Positions 35,273 through 45,194 are shown, counted from the stretch's first letter. The stretch is 64,000 nucleotides of DNA from UBA7985 sp002711265 (GCA_965660945.1 CBFIBS010000001.1:62001-126000); one strand, 5' to 3'. Notes: generated from the letters alone by a model not told the origin. Made by a program: numbers and translations.

Positions 35273-36610
35273 ATGCGTAAATTGTTTGTTGGCGGTCTGA
35301 CTGGACTGACCGCTGTGGTCATGGGGGCGTCGTCCGCCATGGCAATGGACCACTGTAACACCCCTTCGGGTATGCCAGAGCTTGCGAGCCTCTCCGGTGA
35401 AGTTGTCACCGTTGCCGGTCCGTGGGAAGGCCGCGACGAAGAGCTGGTAAACATGGTCTTTGACTGTTTCGAGAAGATCACCGGCGCTGACGTACAGTAC
35501 AGCGGCTCGGGTGAATTCGAACAGCTGATCTCTACCTCTATCCGCGCCGGCAACGCCCCGAACGTCGCCGTATTCCCGCAGCCCGGTTTGGCTGCTGACA
35601 TGGCTGCCGAAGGCGGTCTCGACCCACTGGGTGCTGACCTTGCTGCTTGGATGACCGACAACTACGGCGCCGGCTCGTCCTGGGTTGACCTCGGCACCTA
35701 CGCCGATGCTGACGGCAACGACCAGTTCTTCGCCTTCGCCTACAAGGTCGACGTCAAGTCGCTGGTCTGGTACTCGCCCGAGAACTTCGAAGACAACGGC
35801 TACGACATCCCTGAGTCCATGGAAGAGCTGATTGCTCTGTCCGACCAGATGGTTGCCGACGGTCTCACCCCCTGGTGTATCGGCATCGAGTCCGGTGGCG
35901 CGACCGGTTGGACCGCGACCGACTGGATGGAAGACATCATGCTGCGCACGGCATCCCCTGAAGCCTACGACGCGTGGGTGTCTAACGAAATGCCGTTCAA
36001 TAGCCCTGAAGTCGTCAACGCCATGGAAGTCTGGGGCTCCTTCAGCCGCAATGACGACTATGTTGCGGGTGGTGCCGATGCTGTTGCCAGCATTTTCTTC
36101 GGCGATGCGCCAAACGGCCTGTTCACCACGCCAGCACAGTGCATGATGCACCGTCAGGCTTCCTTCATCCCATCGTTCTTCCCGAACCAGGGCCAGGAAC
36201 TGGCTGATGGCGAAGCTGACTTCTTCTACTTCCCTGCTTTCGCTGAAGGCGATCTGGGCAAGCCAGTTCTGGGCGCAGGCACCCTGTGGGCGTCTCCAAA
36301 CATGACGGACGCCACCATGGAGCTGTTCAACTACCTGACCTCCGCCGGTGCGCACGAAATCTGGATGGCACAGTCCGGCTTCCTCACCCCACACCTGGGT
36401 GTTGATGCTTCAGCTTACGCAAACGACGCGCTGCGTGGTCAGGGCGAAATCCTGGCGAACGCAACCACGTTCCGCTTCGACGCCTCTGACCTGATGCCTG
36501 GCCCAATCGGCGCTGGTGCCTTCTGGACCGAAATGACCGCTTTCGCGAACGGTCAGGACGCCCAGACCACTGCCGAAAACATCCAGGCTGCATGGGACGC
36601 CATCAAGTAA
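35273..36610 (+). CDS. aglE: Alpha-glucoside ABC transporter substrate-binding protein
   Basis: A 445-residue periplasmic sugar-binding protein with signal peptide ending SSAMA, then MDHCNTPSG. The early SGEVVTVAGPWEGRDEELV and EFEQLISTSIRAGNAPNVAV are typical of the AglE group binding sucrose, trehalose or maltose. ATGTWAT-like C-lobe features and length fit. Strong GGAGGA ribosome-binding site. First gene of aglEFG-A-R; a terminator-like hairpin after it should make it more abundant than the permeases. Confidence 0.9.
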   Translation: MRKLFVGGLTGLTAVVMGASSAMAMDHCNTPSGMPELASLSGEVVTVAGPWEGRDEELVNMVFDCFEKITGADVQYSGSGEFEQLISTSIRAGNAPNVAVFPQPGLAADMAAEGGLDPLGADLAAWMTDNYGAGSSWVDLGTYADADGNDQFFAFAYKVDVKSLVWYSPENFEDNGYDIPESMEELIALSDQMVADGLTPWCIGIESGGATGWTATDWMEDIMLRTASPEAYDAWVSNEMPFNSPEVVNAMEVWGSFSRNDDYVAGGADAVASIFFGDAPNGLFTTPAQCMMHRQASFIPSFFPNQGQELADGEADFFYFPAFAEGDLGKPVLGAGTLWASPNMTDATMELFNYLTSAGAHEIWMAQSGFLTPHLGVDASAYANDALRGQGEILANATTFRFDASDLMPGPIGAGAFWTEMTAFANGQDAQTTAENIQAAWDAIK

Positions 36611-36661
36611 GGTACGGCAACCCGTGAACAAAGGCCCGGACCGGCGTCCGGGTCACTCCGG

Positions 36662-36701
36662 AAAAGAGTCTGGCCGCGATTGCTCAGGTCAGACCCTTTT
36701 T
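36662..36701 (+). terminator. Partial terminator / attenuator after aglE
   Basis: AAAAGAGTCTGGCC and GGTCAGACCCTTTTT pair over about 13 positions with one mismatch and one G-U, ending in a T tract. Located between the binding-protein gene and the permease genes, where such hairpins often lower downstream expression. Confidence 0.75.
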
Positions 36702-36752
36702 CCCGCCATTCAGCGATATCCCAATCGCCCATAATTCTGCTTTAAAGGCACT

Positions 36753-37991
36753 ATGAGCCCGTCACCCACCGCCCCGTCTCAGTTCACCCCGATCCGGCAG
36801 CGTCGTTATCGTCTGCCGACGCTGGGCAACGCGACCGCGCTGCTGCTGACAATCGTGATTGTTCTGCCTGCTGCTGCCTTTGCACTTTTCGCGCTGACTT
36901 CGGTGCTCGATAGCCTGCTGGTCAGCGTGCCCGCCTTTCAGGCCGACGAGTTTGGCCGGGCAACGGACAACCAGCAACTCTACCTAACGCTATCCCGCAT
37001 TCTGTTCGCCGTTCGGGTAATCACGATCGCTGTGGCGCTTAGTTTTGGCTACTACGCCCTCGCCTCGTGGCTGAATTTTGCCGGCGCGGGCGTCTTTGCC
37101 CGCAGCATGCAGGGACGCAACCGCGTGGTTGAAGCGATCCAGCCGTGGATCTTTGTCGGCCCTGCCGTGGTGCTGCTCAGCCTGTTTCTCATCTACCCGA
37201 CGCTGGAGACCCTGCGGCTCAGCTTCGTTGGCGATGAGGGTTATAGTTTCGAGAACTACCGTTTTATCTTCGCCAGCAACCAGTTCTGGATCGCGATCCG
37301 CAACAGCGTGCTGTGGCTGGCGGTGGTGCCGGCGGCCTGCGTCGTGCTGGGGCTGATCATCGCCGTTCTGACCGACAGCGTTCGCTGGGGTGTGATCGCC
37401 AAGAGCTTCATTTTCGTCCCACTGGCGATCAGCTTCGTCGGTGCGGCCGTGATCTGGCGCAACATCTACGCCAGCGGCGGGATCGAGCCCACCGACATCA
37501 CCCCGGGCTTTCAACTCGGACTGCTCAACGCCCTACTCGGGCGCAGCGCCGATGATGGCCTGTTCTTCTACGAGGTCGAGTTCTGGGGCAATTTCTTCAT
37601 GATGACGATTCTGATCTGGATCCAGACTGGCTTCGCCATGGTGATCTTTTCTGCAGCTCTCCGCGGCGTGCCCGAAGACACCATAGAGGCTGCCAAGATC
37701 GAGGGTGCCAACCCCTTCCAGATCTTCACGCGCGTTCAGGTTCCCCAGATCTACAGCACCGTGGTCGTGGTCTGGACCACGATCACCATTATCGTGCTCA
37801 AGGTCTTCGACATCCCCTACGCCCTGACCGCGAACAAGGACGACAAGCTGCTGCTCGCGACCTTCATGCGCATCGTTCAGGACAAGTTCCGCGATGAGAA
37901 CCAGGCCGCGGCCATCGCCATCATTCTGATGCTGACCGTGGTGCCGATCATGGCCTTTAACATCTGGCGCATGCGCCAGGAACAGCGCTAG
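36753..37991 (+). CDS. aglF: Alpha-glucoside ABC transporter permease AglF
   Basis: A 412-residue inner-membrane permease with about eight hydrophobic segments. The coupling (EAA) loop is EAAKIEGANPFQIFTRVQVP. The extended N-terminal part with two extra helices before the core is typical of AglF and longer than MalF-type cores without a periplasmic domain. 11 nt separate it from aglG. Confidence 0.9.
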   Translation: MSPSPTAPSQFTPIRQRRYRLPTLGNATALLLTIVIVLPAAAFALFALTSVLDSLLVSVPAFQADEFGRATDNQQLYLTLSRILFAVRVITIAVALSFGYYALASWLNFAGAGVFARSMQGRNRVVEAIQPWIFVGPAVVLLSLFLIYPTLETLRLSFVGDEGYSFENYRFIFASNQFWIAIRNSVLWLAVVPAACVVLGLIIAVLTDSVRWGVIAKSFIFVPLAISFVGAAVIWRNIYASGGIEPTDITPGFQLGLLNALLGRSADDGLFFYEVEFWGNFFMMTILIWIQTGFAMVIFSAALRGVPEDTIEAAKIEGANPFQIFTRVQVPQIYSTVVVVWTTITIIVLKVFDIPYALTANKDDKLLLATFMRIVQDKFRDENQAAAIAIILMLTVVPIMAFNIWRMRQEQR

Positions 37992-38002
37992 GAGGCCGAG
38001 GT

Positions 38003-39301
38003 ATGAGTGCACCGTCTGAGCAGCGCATGTCACCGCTCAAGCTCTTCGCCCATATCGCAGTGCTGGCCATCGTCATCCTGTGGGTGGTACCGTTCATCGG
38101 CCTTGCCACCACTTCGATGCGCCCGCAGAAGGACGCCAACGAAACCGGGTTCTGGCGCGCCTTTACCAGCATGGAACGGGGCCACGCCATCCGCACACTG
38201 GGCGGCGCGGAAGAGGGCTCGACGCTGATCGAAGGCAATATCTTCGACGACATCCGAAGCGCGCAGGACATCGACTTCGTGAAGGCCAACGAGCGCTCGC
38301 CGAACGCCCTGATCCCACGCGAAATGCCGATCGAGGGCGAAGTCACCGGCATCCTCGTGATCGAGCGCGTGCCGGACCCGGCCGACCCTGACAAGACCGT
38401 CCGGCAGCAAGTCATCAAGCAGCCCGGTGAGACCTTCGAGGTCAAGAAGGGCCAGTTTACCTACCAAGCCGACGGCAGCTACCAATGGGCCTTTGAGAAA
38501 CCCTACAGCGGCAAGGGTAAGAAGCTCAGCGTCTTCATCCAGCAGCGTCCGCAGTTCGGCTGGAACTCCTACGTGCAGGTGCTGACCAACCGGCAAGTGC
38601 CCAACGCCCTGATCAGCAGCTTCATCGTCACCATCCCGGCGACCATCATCCCAATCATGATCGCCGCCTTCGCCGCCTATGCCTTCGCATGGATGACCTT
38701 CCCCGGCCGAGACTGGATCTTCGTGATCGTTGTGGCGCTGCTTGTTGTCCCGCTGCAGCTGGCCTTCTTGCCGGTGCTGACGGGTTTCACGCAGGCGGCC
38801 AGCCTCGGCACCTGGCTCAATGAGTGGCTGACCGATTGCGAGGCGAGCAACTCGTGCAAGGTCAGCAGCGCGAACTTCGCCACGCTGTGGATTTCCCATA
38901 CGGCCTTCGGCCTGCCGCTGGCGATCTACCTGCTGCGCAACTACATCGGCAACCTGCCCCGGGAGGTGCTGGAGAGCGCGCGCATCGACGGTGCCTCGCA
39001 CCTGCAGACGTTTCTCCGTATTATTCTGCCGCTGAGTGTGCCGGCGCTGGCCAGTTTTGCTATCTTCCAGTTTCTTTGGGTCTGGAACGACCTGCTGGTC
39101 GCGCTATACCTCGGTCCCGATGGCGAAACCGACCGGGTGCTGCCGCGGATCATTCAGTCGCAACTGGGCACCTTCAAAAGCCAACTGCACCTGCTCAATG
39201 CCAGCGCGGTCATCTCCATGATAGTGCCCCTGATTGTCTTTCTGTCACTCCAGCGATACTTCGTACGGGGCCTGCTCGCCGGGTCGGTCAAGGGTGGCTG
39301 A
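38003..39301 (+). CDS. aglG: Alpha-glucoside ABC transporter permease AglG
   Basis: A 432-residue permease. After the first membrane helix there is a hydrophilic periplasmic insertion of about 150 residues, a known AglG trait, followed by the five-helix core. The EAA loop is LESARIDGASHLQTFLRIIL. It pairs with AglF. The ATPase AglK that normally completes the operon is not in this cluster. Confidence 0.9.
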   Translation: MSAPSEQRMSPLKLFAHIAVLAIVILWVVPFIGLATTSMRPQKDANETGFWRAFTSMERGHAIRTLGGAEEGSTLIEGNIFDDIRSAQDIDFVKANERSPNALIPREMPIEGEVTGILVIERVPDPADPDKTVRQQVIKQPGETFEVKKGQFTYQADGSYQWAFEKPYSGKGKKLSVFIQQRPQFGWNSYVQVLTNRQVPNALISSFIVTIPATIIPIMIAAFAAYAFAWMTFPGRDWIFVIVVALLVVPLQLAFLPVLTGFTQAASLGTWLNEWLTDCEASNSCKVSSANFATLWISHTAFGLPLAIYLLRNYIGNLPREVLESARIDGASHLQTFLRIILPLSVPALASFAIFQFLWVWNDLLVALYLGPDGETDRVLPRIIQSQLGTFKSQLHLLNASAVISMIVPLIVFLSLQRYFVRGLLAGSVKGG

Positions 39302-39383
39302 CCCCTCGCCATAGCGCGCGGGAGGGCTACCCCAGTTTCCCACGCCAAAACAAGAACAATTCCAACAAGGTCAGAACGTCAAC

Positions 39384-40958
39384 ATGTCGCAAAATTGGTG
39401 GGATAACGCCGTCATCTATCAGATCTACCCGCGCAGCTTCGCCGACAGCAATGGCGATGGCGTCGGCGACCTCAACGGTATCACTGGCAAGCTGGACTAC
39501 ATCGCTGATCTGGGCGTCGATGCCATCTGGATCAGCCCGTTCTTCGTCTCGCCGATGAAGGATTTCGGCTACGACGTCGCCGACTACCGCGCTGTGGACC
39601 CGATCTTTGGCACCAACGCAGACTTTGACCGCTTGCTCGAGCAAGCGCATGCCCGGGGGCTGAAGGTGCTGATCGACATGGTGCTCGCGCACTGCTCGGA
39701 CCAGCACCCCTGGTTCGTGGAAAGCCGCACCAGCCGCGACAACCCCAAGGCGGACTGGTTCTACTGGCTCGACCCCAAGGAGGATGCCACTGAACCGAAC
39801 AACTGGATGAGCTTTTTTGGTGGCCGTACCTGGACCTGGAACACGGCCCGGCAGCAGTACTATTTTCACAACTTCCTGCCCAGTCAGCCCAACCTCAACC
39901 TCTCCAACCCCGAGGTGCTCGACGCCATGATCGACACCTGCCGGTTCTGGCTGGATAAGGGCGTGGACGGCTTCCGGCTTGATGCCATGCACACCGCCAA
40001 GCTGGATAACGACTGGACCGATAACAGCCCGCGTCCGCGCCCAGGCGGAGCACGGCCCGAACGCGAGTTCGACTATCAGGCGCAGGACAGCGCGCAACTC
40101 AACCAGCCGAGCATCCAGATCCTTTCTACCCGGCTGCGGGCCTTGGTCGACGAGTACGGCGACCGTTTCCTCATGGGCGAGCTCGACGGCGAGGACGCTG
40201 TCGCGGTCTCCAAGACCTTTACCGAGCCGGGCCGACTGCACTCGACCTACAACTTCAACCTGCTGCGGATGGAGGGAAGCACCGTGGCGGAGGTGCGGCA
40301 CATCATCGGTGATCTCGCGCGGAACTTCAACGACAGCAACGCCATTTCGGTGGCCTGGTCCAACCACGACATCGCCCGGGTCTACGACCGCATGAAGCGC
40401 CGGATCGACGTGCCAGAAGCCTATGCCGACGACTTCGCGCACATGCTGTTCCAGCTGTCGACCAGCCTGATCGGTTCCACCTGCGTCTATCAGGGCGAGG
40501 AACTGGGCTTGGACGATGCCGACCGGCTTACGCAGGATCAGCTGCAGGACCCCTGGGGCGTGGCGCGTTACTCGGACACCTTCAAGGGGCGCGATACCTG
40601 CCGCACGCCCATGCCCTGGACCCAAGCCCTGCCCAACACCGGGTTCAGCGGTGACGACCTCGTCGAAAGCTGGTTGCCGGTAGACGAACGCCACAAATCC
40701 AAGGGCGGATTGGACCAGCAGGGCAAGCAGGGCTCCATGTTCGAGCGAAACAAGGGCCACCTCAGTTGGCGTCGAAACCAGCCGGCGCTCACACGCAACG
40801 GCCAGATCCAGCTCATCGATGGCGGGGATAATGTAATTGCCTTCAATCGGTTGAGCCACGACCAGTCCGACACTATGCTGTGCCTGTTCAACTTTTCGTC
40901 GCAGGCGCAGTCTGTGGAGGGTGTTGACATCCCCCCCTGGTCATCCGCCTTCCGCTGA
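39384..40958 (+). CDS. aglA: Alpha-glucosidase, GH13 family
   Basis: A 524-residue intracellular alpha-glucosidase of the oligo-1,6-glucosidase/AglA type. Conserved GH13 regions: nucleophile D200 in DGFRLDAMH, acid/base E266 in MGELDGED, and transition-state Asp D329 in SNHD; IYQIYPRSF near the start is diagnostic. There is no signal peptide, so imported alpha-glucosides are cleaved in the cytoplasm. Cotranscribed with aglFG. Confidence 0.93.
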   Translation: MSQNWWDNAVIYQIYPRSFADSNGDGVGDLNGITGKLDYIADLGVDAIWISPFFVSPMKDFGYDVADYRAVDPIFGTNADFDRLLEQAHARGLKVLIDMVLAHCSDQHPWFVESRTSRDNPKADWFYWLDPKEDATEPNNWMSFFGGRTWTWNTARQQYYFHNFLPSQPNLNLSNPEVLDAMIDTCRFWLDKGVDGFRLDAMHTAKLDNDWTDNSPRPRPGGARPEREFDYQAQDSAQLNQPSIQILSTRLRALVDEYGDRFLMGELDGEDAVAVSKTFTEPGRLHSTYNFNLLRMEGSTVAEVRHIIGDLARNFNDSNAISVAWSNHDIARVYDRMKRRIDVPEAYADDFAHMLFQLSTSLIGSTCVYQGEELGLDDADRLTQDQLQDPWGVARYSDTFKGRDTCRTPMPWTQALPNTGFSGDDLVESWLPVDERHKSKGGLDQQGKQGSMFERNKGHLSWRRNQPALTRNGQIQLIDGGDNVIAFNRLSHDQSDTMLCLFNFSSQAQSVEGVDIPPWSSAFR

Positions 40959-40969
40959 GACACAGAACC

Positions 40970-42025
40970 ATGCCGACGATCTACGATGTAGCACGCAAAG
41001 CCGGGGTTTCGCCGAAGACCGTAAGCCGGGTTCTGAACAAAGAGCCGAATGTACGCCAGACGACGTTGGAGGCCGTGCAGCGGGCGATCGAGCACCTGGA
41101 CTACCGACCTTCCACCGCTGCCCGTCTGATGAAAAGCCAGCGGACGCGCGTGGTGGGCTTTCTTACCGACCGTGTCGTGACATCACCCGAAGCCAATGCC
41201 ATCGCGCGCGGGGTCTCCGAAGCTGCTCAGGCCGAGGGCTACACGGTGATCTTCCTCAACGAGCTGTCTTCGAATGCGCCACTGGTCGGGCATGCGGTCA
41301 ACCAGCTGATCGACCTGAATGTCGACGGCATGATCTACGCCTCCCACCTGCTCCGTCAGATCGACGTCTCAGGCTATGCCGACCGGAGCAAGCCACTGGT
41401 TCTGGCGAACTGCTTCAGCGCCGAGAATACCTATACCTCCGTGATCCCCGACGACTACCGAGGCGGCCAGCTGGCTGGCGAAATGATCATCGAAAAGGGT
41501 CACCGGAGCGTCACCATGCTCAACCTCGACAAACCGAGCATTGCCGCAGGTGACCGCGCTGCGGGGTTCCGGAGTGCCTTTGCCGCAGCCGGCCTGCCTG
41601 CGCCCGAGGTCATTACCTCGATTTTTGAAGACGCAGGCAGCTGGGAAGAACACCGACATGTGCCCGGCATTCTGGACGAGGTACTTGCGCGGGCCGATCG
41701 CCCTTCGGTGCTGTTCTGCGGCAACGACAAACTCGCCATGGTCGTCTACGGCCTGCTGGCTCAGCGCGGTCAGCGTGTGCCGGACGATATATCCGTCGTC
41801 GGCTACGACGATTTCCCCCACATCTGCCAACTGCTGCGTCCACGCCTGAGCTCGGTTTCCATCGCCCACGACGTCATCGGGCAGCGTGCCTTCACCGAAC
41901 TGTTCCGGCAGCTCAACGGCCTCACCGAAACCCCGCTTGTTGCTGCCGCCCCCGGCCCTGCCCCGATCAAGGTCGCAGGCGCGCCCTTTGCCCGCGCGTC
42001 CCTGTCTCAACTGGAATCGACCTGA
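40970..42025 (+). CDS. aglR: LacI-family transcriptional regulator of the agl operon
   Basis: A 351-residue LacI-family repressor. N-terminal helix-turn-helix with hinge: TIYDVARKAGVSPKTVSRVL and RPSTAARLM. The rest is a periplasmic-binding-protein-like ligand domain ending in HDVIGQRAF. It lies 11 nt after aglA, last gene of the operon (aglR is more often first). Likely binds the TGACACCGGTGTCA sites upstream of aglE and is released by an alpha-glucoside. Confidence 0.9.
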   Translation: MPTIYDVARKAGVSPKTVSRVLNKEPNVRQTTLEAVQRAIEHLDYRPSTAARLMKSQRTRVVGFLTDRVVTSPEANAIARGVSEAAQAEGYTVIFLNELSSNAPLVGHAVNQLIDLNVDGMIYASHLLRQIDVSGYADRSKPLVLANCFSAENTYTSVIPDDYRGGQLAGEMIIEKGHRSVTMLNLDKPSIAAGDRAAGFRSAFAAAGLPAPEVITSIFEDAGSWEEHRHVPGILDEVLARADRPSVLFCGNDKLAMVVYGLLAQRGQRVPDDISVVGYDDFPHICQLLRPRLSSVSIAHDVIGQRAFTELFRQLNGLTETPLVAAAPGPAPIKVAGAPFARASLSQLEST

Positions 42026-42057
42026 AACCGGCCATGGGAGGCCAGCGCGGCGTCTGA

Positions 42058-42993
42058 TCAGGCCCGGCGCAGCCCCCGGACAGCTTTCAGATGGGCGAGG
42101 ATCAGCGCATCACGCTCTGCGCTGAGTTCTTCCAGCGAACAGCCCTGCGCCTCATCTGCCAGACCGCTGGCGAGGACAGCGCCGGTTTCTGCATCCAGCC
42201 GAGGTTCGCCAAGGTCATCCCACCAGCGATGGAAGCTGGCCGCATAGCGATCACAGAAGGCCTCCATGCCGCCCTCTCCAGCCCCCAGATTGAAAAGCAT
42301 GTGCGGCCCCATGGCACCCCAGCGTAGCCCGGGTCCGGCCCAAACCGCTGTATCAACATCTTCCACCGTCGCCACGCCCTCTTTCACCAGATGCACGGCC
42401 TCACGCCACAGCGCGGCTTGCAGGCGGTTGGCAACGTGTCCGGGCACCTCTTTGCTGACGCGAATGGTGACCTTGCCGACTTCCTCGTAGAAGGCCTCAG
42501 CAGCATCGATCGCCTCGGGTGCCGTCTGCTCATTGCCGATGACCTCGACCAGTGGGATCAGGTGGGGCGGGTTGAAGGGGTGCCCGAGAACGAAGTTTGA
42601 CGGATCCTTCCAGCCAGCCTGCATCTCGCGCACCATCAGCCCCGAAGCCGACGAAGCGACGATGCAGTTGTCTTTCAGACAGGGCTCGATCCGGCCGAAG
42701 GCGTCGAGCTTGAGATCAAGCCGCTCGGGCAGATTCTCTTGCACGAAATCGGCATCTTCGACGGCGGCTTCCAGTGACCGTGCAACGCAAAAAGCGCCGC
42801 GCCTCCCATCCTGCGCCAATCCAAGTTCGAGGAGCGTGGGCCAGGCGCGATCGACGTAGTTGGTGACCTTTTCCGGCGCCTGTTCGTCAACATCAAAGAC
42901 GCAGACATCCTTGCCTGCAGCCAGAAACAGCGCCGTCCAGCTCGCGCCGATGACCCCGCCCCCGAGGACAGCCGTTTTGTTGAATTCGCTCAT
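42058..42993 (-). CDS. 3-hydroxyacyl-CoA dehydrogenase-family protein, probable L-carnitine dehydrogenase
   Basis: A 311-residue NAD-dependent dehydrogenase: GGGVIGASW dinucleotide motif, then SSASGLM, LGHPFNPPHLIPLVEV and SKEVPGHVANRLQAAL, which carries the catalytic region. Members of about this size include L-carnitine dehydrogenase, 3-hydroxybutyryl-CoA dehydrogenase and gulonate dehydrogenase. Its operon also encodes a BKACE enzyme, the established next step in carnitine breakdown (3-dehydrocarnitine to betaine), and a GlxA/CdhR-type regulator, so carnitine is the leading candidate. Start ATG 42993 overlaps the upstream stop codon (ATGA). Confidence 0.78.
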   Translation of the reverse strand: MSEFNKTAVLGGGVIGASWTALFLAAGKDVCVFDVDEQAPEKVTNYVDRAWPTLLELGLAQDGRRGAFCVARSLEAAVEDADFVQENLPERLDLKLDAFGRIEPCLKDNCIVASSASGLMVREMQAGWKDPSNFVLGHPFNPPHLIPLVEVIGNEQTAPEAIDAAEAFYEEVGKVTIRVSKEVPGHVANRLQAALWREAVHLVKEGVATVEDVDTAVWAGPGLRWGAMGPHMLFNLGAGEGGMEAFCDRYAASFHRWWDDLGEPRLDAETGAVLASGLADEAQGCSLEELSAERDALILAHLKAVRGLRRA

Positions 42994-43736
42994 CAGAACA
43001 ATCCCGGGTTCAGGGGTGAAGACGCGGTCAGGCCGCCGTCGACGGTGAACAGCTGTCCCGTGGTAAACGACGACTGGTCGGAAGCCAGCCAAGCGGCCAT
43101 GGCTGCAATATCCGAGGGCTGGCCGAAGCGCCCGGCAGGGTGCCGGGCCAGCGCGTCGGTTTTGGCGGCCTCGGGGTTATCGGCAACGGCAAAGGCCGCA
43201 TCGACCATGCCGGTCATGATCCAGCCCGGACAGATGGCGTTGCAACGCACGGCGGGGCCATGGTCCACCGCGATCGAGCGGGTCAGACCGTGCACGAAGG
43301 CCTTGGAGGCGTTGTAAATCGCAAGACCGGGGTCGGCCGTCTGGCCGCTGATCGAACCGATGTTGATGATCGACCCGCCGTGGGACATCCGTGGGATCAG
43401 CGCGCGGCACATGAGGAACACGCCCTTTGCATTGGCGCCCATGAGCAGATCCCAGTCGGCATCGCTGGTTTCGGTAATCGTCTTTTCGACCTGAATGCCG
43501 GCATTGTTGACCAGAATGTCCAGCCCCTCGATCCCGGCCGCGAGTTCCGCCACAGCCCCGGGGTCCGATACGTCCGAGCACGCCCAGGCAAAGTGCGCCG
43601 GCAGATCGTCGGGCCGCGCCCCACGCCCGGTGATGGTCACGCGCGCGCCCTCAGCGGCAAATCGATCGGCGATGCCCCGGCCGATGCCCTGTCGTCCGCC
43701 GGTGACCAGCGCTGTCTTGTTCTCCAGCATAGCCAT
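42993..43736 (-). CDS. Short-chain dehydrogenase/reductase
   Basis: A 247-residue classical SDR: TGGRQGIG nucleotide motif, NNAGI, catalytic Ser in NIGSISG and YNASK (Tyr and Lys). The C-terminus DGGLTASSP matches the standard fold. It lies 1 nt after the aldehyde dehydrogenase gene and overlaps the next by 4 nt. Substrate not evident; another SDR occurs in the same operon. Confidence 0.88.
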   Translation of the reverse strand: MAMLENKTALVTGGRQGIGRGIADRFAAEGARVTITGRGARPDDLPAHFAWACSDVSDPGAVAELAAGIEGLDILVNNAGIQVEKTITETSDADWDLLMGANAKGVFLMCRALIPRMSHGGSIINIGSISGQTADPGLAIYNASKAFVHGLTRSIAVDHGPAVRCNAICPGWIMTGMVDAAFAVADNPEAAKTDALARHPAGRFGQPSDIAAMAAWLASDQSSFTTGQLFTVDGGLTASSPLNPGLF

Positions 43737-43737
43737 A

Positions 43738-45156
43738 TCAGTGCGCCACCATCACGTGACGCACGGCGGTATAGGCCTCCAGCGCGTAGATCGACATATC
43801 GCAGCCCGTGCCCGAACCCTTCATCGCCGCCCACGGCATTTCCGCCGTGCCAACGCCGTGGGTGTTGACCCAGGTGAAGCCGTAGCGCAGTTGCGCCGCC
43901 ATCCGCATGGCGAGGCCCACGTCGCGGGTCCAGACCGAAGAGGCCAGCCCGTAACGCGAGGCATTGGCGATGCCCAGCGCTTCATCGGCGTCGCTGAACC
44001 GGGAAATCGTGACCACCGGGCCGAAGACTTCCTGACAGGCGATCTCGGCATCGTTGTCCACGTTTGCGACCACGGTGGGGCTGTAGAAGAAGCCCTTGCC
44101 CTCCGGCACAGTCCCGCCGCAGGCGATGTCCGCCCCGGCCCGCGCCCGATCCACAAAGCCCGCGACCCGGTCGCGCTGTGCAGCGGAAATCAGGGGCCCC
44201 ATTTCGGTTTCGGGGTCGTGTTGAGTGCCCAGACGAATGCTGCTGACAGCTGCTGCGGTCTCGGCCACCACGCGCTCGAACACGCCATCCTGCACCATGA
44301 TCCGACACGGTTGGGCGCAGTCCTGCCCAGCATTGAAGAACGAGCCGCCCCGGATGGTCTCGACCACAGCATCGATGTCAGCATCGTCGAACACGATCAC
44401 CGGCGCCTTGCCACCGAGTTCCAGATGTACGTGACGGATTTGCTCGGAGGCGGCTTTCATCGCTGCCATTCCGGTCGCGGGCGAGCCGGTGATGGAGATC
44501 CCCTCGACCCCGGGGTTGTTGATCAGGGCGCTGCCCACGCCCGGCCCCGCACCGTGGATCACGTTCACCACGCCGGCGGGCAGAACCTCGTTCATGATTT
44601 CGGCCATCCGCAGGGTGGCCAGCGGGGTCAGCTCGGAGGGCTTGAGCACCACCGGGCACCCGGCGGCCAGCGGTGCAGACAGCTTCCACGACGCCATCAT
44701 CAGCGGATAGTTCCAGGGCGCGATCGATGCCACCGGGCCGATGGGGTCCTTGCGGATCATCGAGGTATGGCCCTCGACGTACTCGCCCGCGGCCGACCCG
44801 GTCTGGGTCCGCGCTGCGCCAGCCATGAACCGGAAAGTATCGATGGTCAGCGGCATCTCATCGTCGCGCGCGGCGGCAAAGGGCTTTCCGCACTCGAGGC
44901 TTTCCAGCTCGGCGAGTTCATCGTTGTGCGCCTCGATCGCATCGGCAACGGCCAGCAGCATGCCGGCGCGGTCGGCCGGGGTCGTGCGGCCGAAGCTGTC
45001 AAAGGCCGCGGTGGCCGCGTCAACGGCGGACTGGATCTGGGCCGGACTGGCCTCCCTGACCGATGCCACCTGCTCTCCGGTCGCAGGATCGAGAACCGGG
45101 GTTGCCGCGCCCCCGCCTTCAACGAGCTTGCCCTGGATCAATAGTTTCGTCTGCAT
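43738..45156 (-). CDS. NAD(P)-dependent aldehyde dehydrogenase (betaine-aldehyde / aminobutyraldehyde type)
   Basis: A 472-residue ALDH. Motifs: IAPWNYPLMMASWK, ELGGKAPVIVFDDAD (general base Glu) and FFNAGQDCAQPCR (catalytic Cys). The sequence resembles gamma-aminobutyraldehyde and betaine aldehyde dehydrogenases. With choline sulfatase and a Rieske oxygenase in the operon, betaine aldehyde to glycine betaine is a reasonable proposal; malic semialdehyde from carnitine oxygenation is the main alternative. Confidence 0.87.
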   Translation of the reverse strand: MQTKLLIQGKLVEGGGAATPVLDPATGEQVASVREASPAQIQSAVDAATAAFDSFGRTTPADRAGMLLAVADAIEAHNDELAELESLECGKPFAAARDDEMPLTIDTFRFMAGAARTQTGSAAGEYVEGHTSMIRKDPIGPVASIAPWNYPLMMASWKLSAPLAAGCPVVLKPSELTPLATLRMAEIMNEVLPAGVVNVIHGAGPGVGSALINNPGVEGISITGSPATGMAAMKAASEQIRHVHLELGGKAPVIVFDDADIDAVVETIRGGSFFNAGQDCAQPCRIMVQDGVFERVVAETAAAVSSIRLGTQHDPETEMGPLISAAQRDRVAGFVDRARAGADIACGGTVPEGKGFFYSPTVVANVDNDAEIACQEVFGPVVTISRFSDADEALGIANASRYGLASSVWTRDVGLAMRMAAQLRYGFTWVNTHGVGTAEMPWAAMKGSGTGCDMSIYALEAYTAVRHVMVAH

Positions 45157-45194
45157 GGGCTGTGACTTCCTTCGCTCACCTGTGTTTGTTCGGG

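Noticed and set aside
34874..36394. 506-codon open frame antisense to aglE
   Set aside because: It lies opposite a clear signal-peptide-bearing binding protein with a strong ribosome-binding site, and its translation shows no family motif. GC-rich codon bias produces such mirror frames.
43495..45144. 549-codon open frame antisense to the aldehyde dehydrogenase
   Set aside because: The minus strand carries complete ALDH motifs including the catalytic Cys and Glu; this frame is a shadow.
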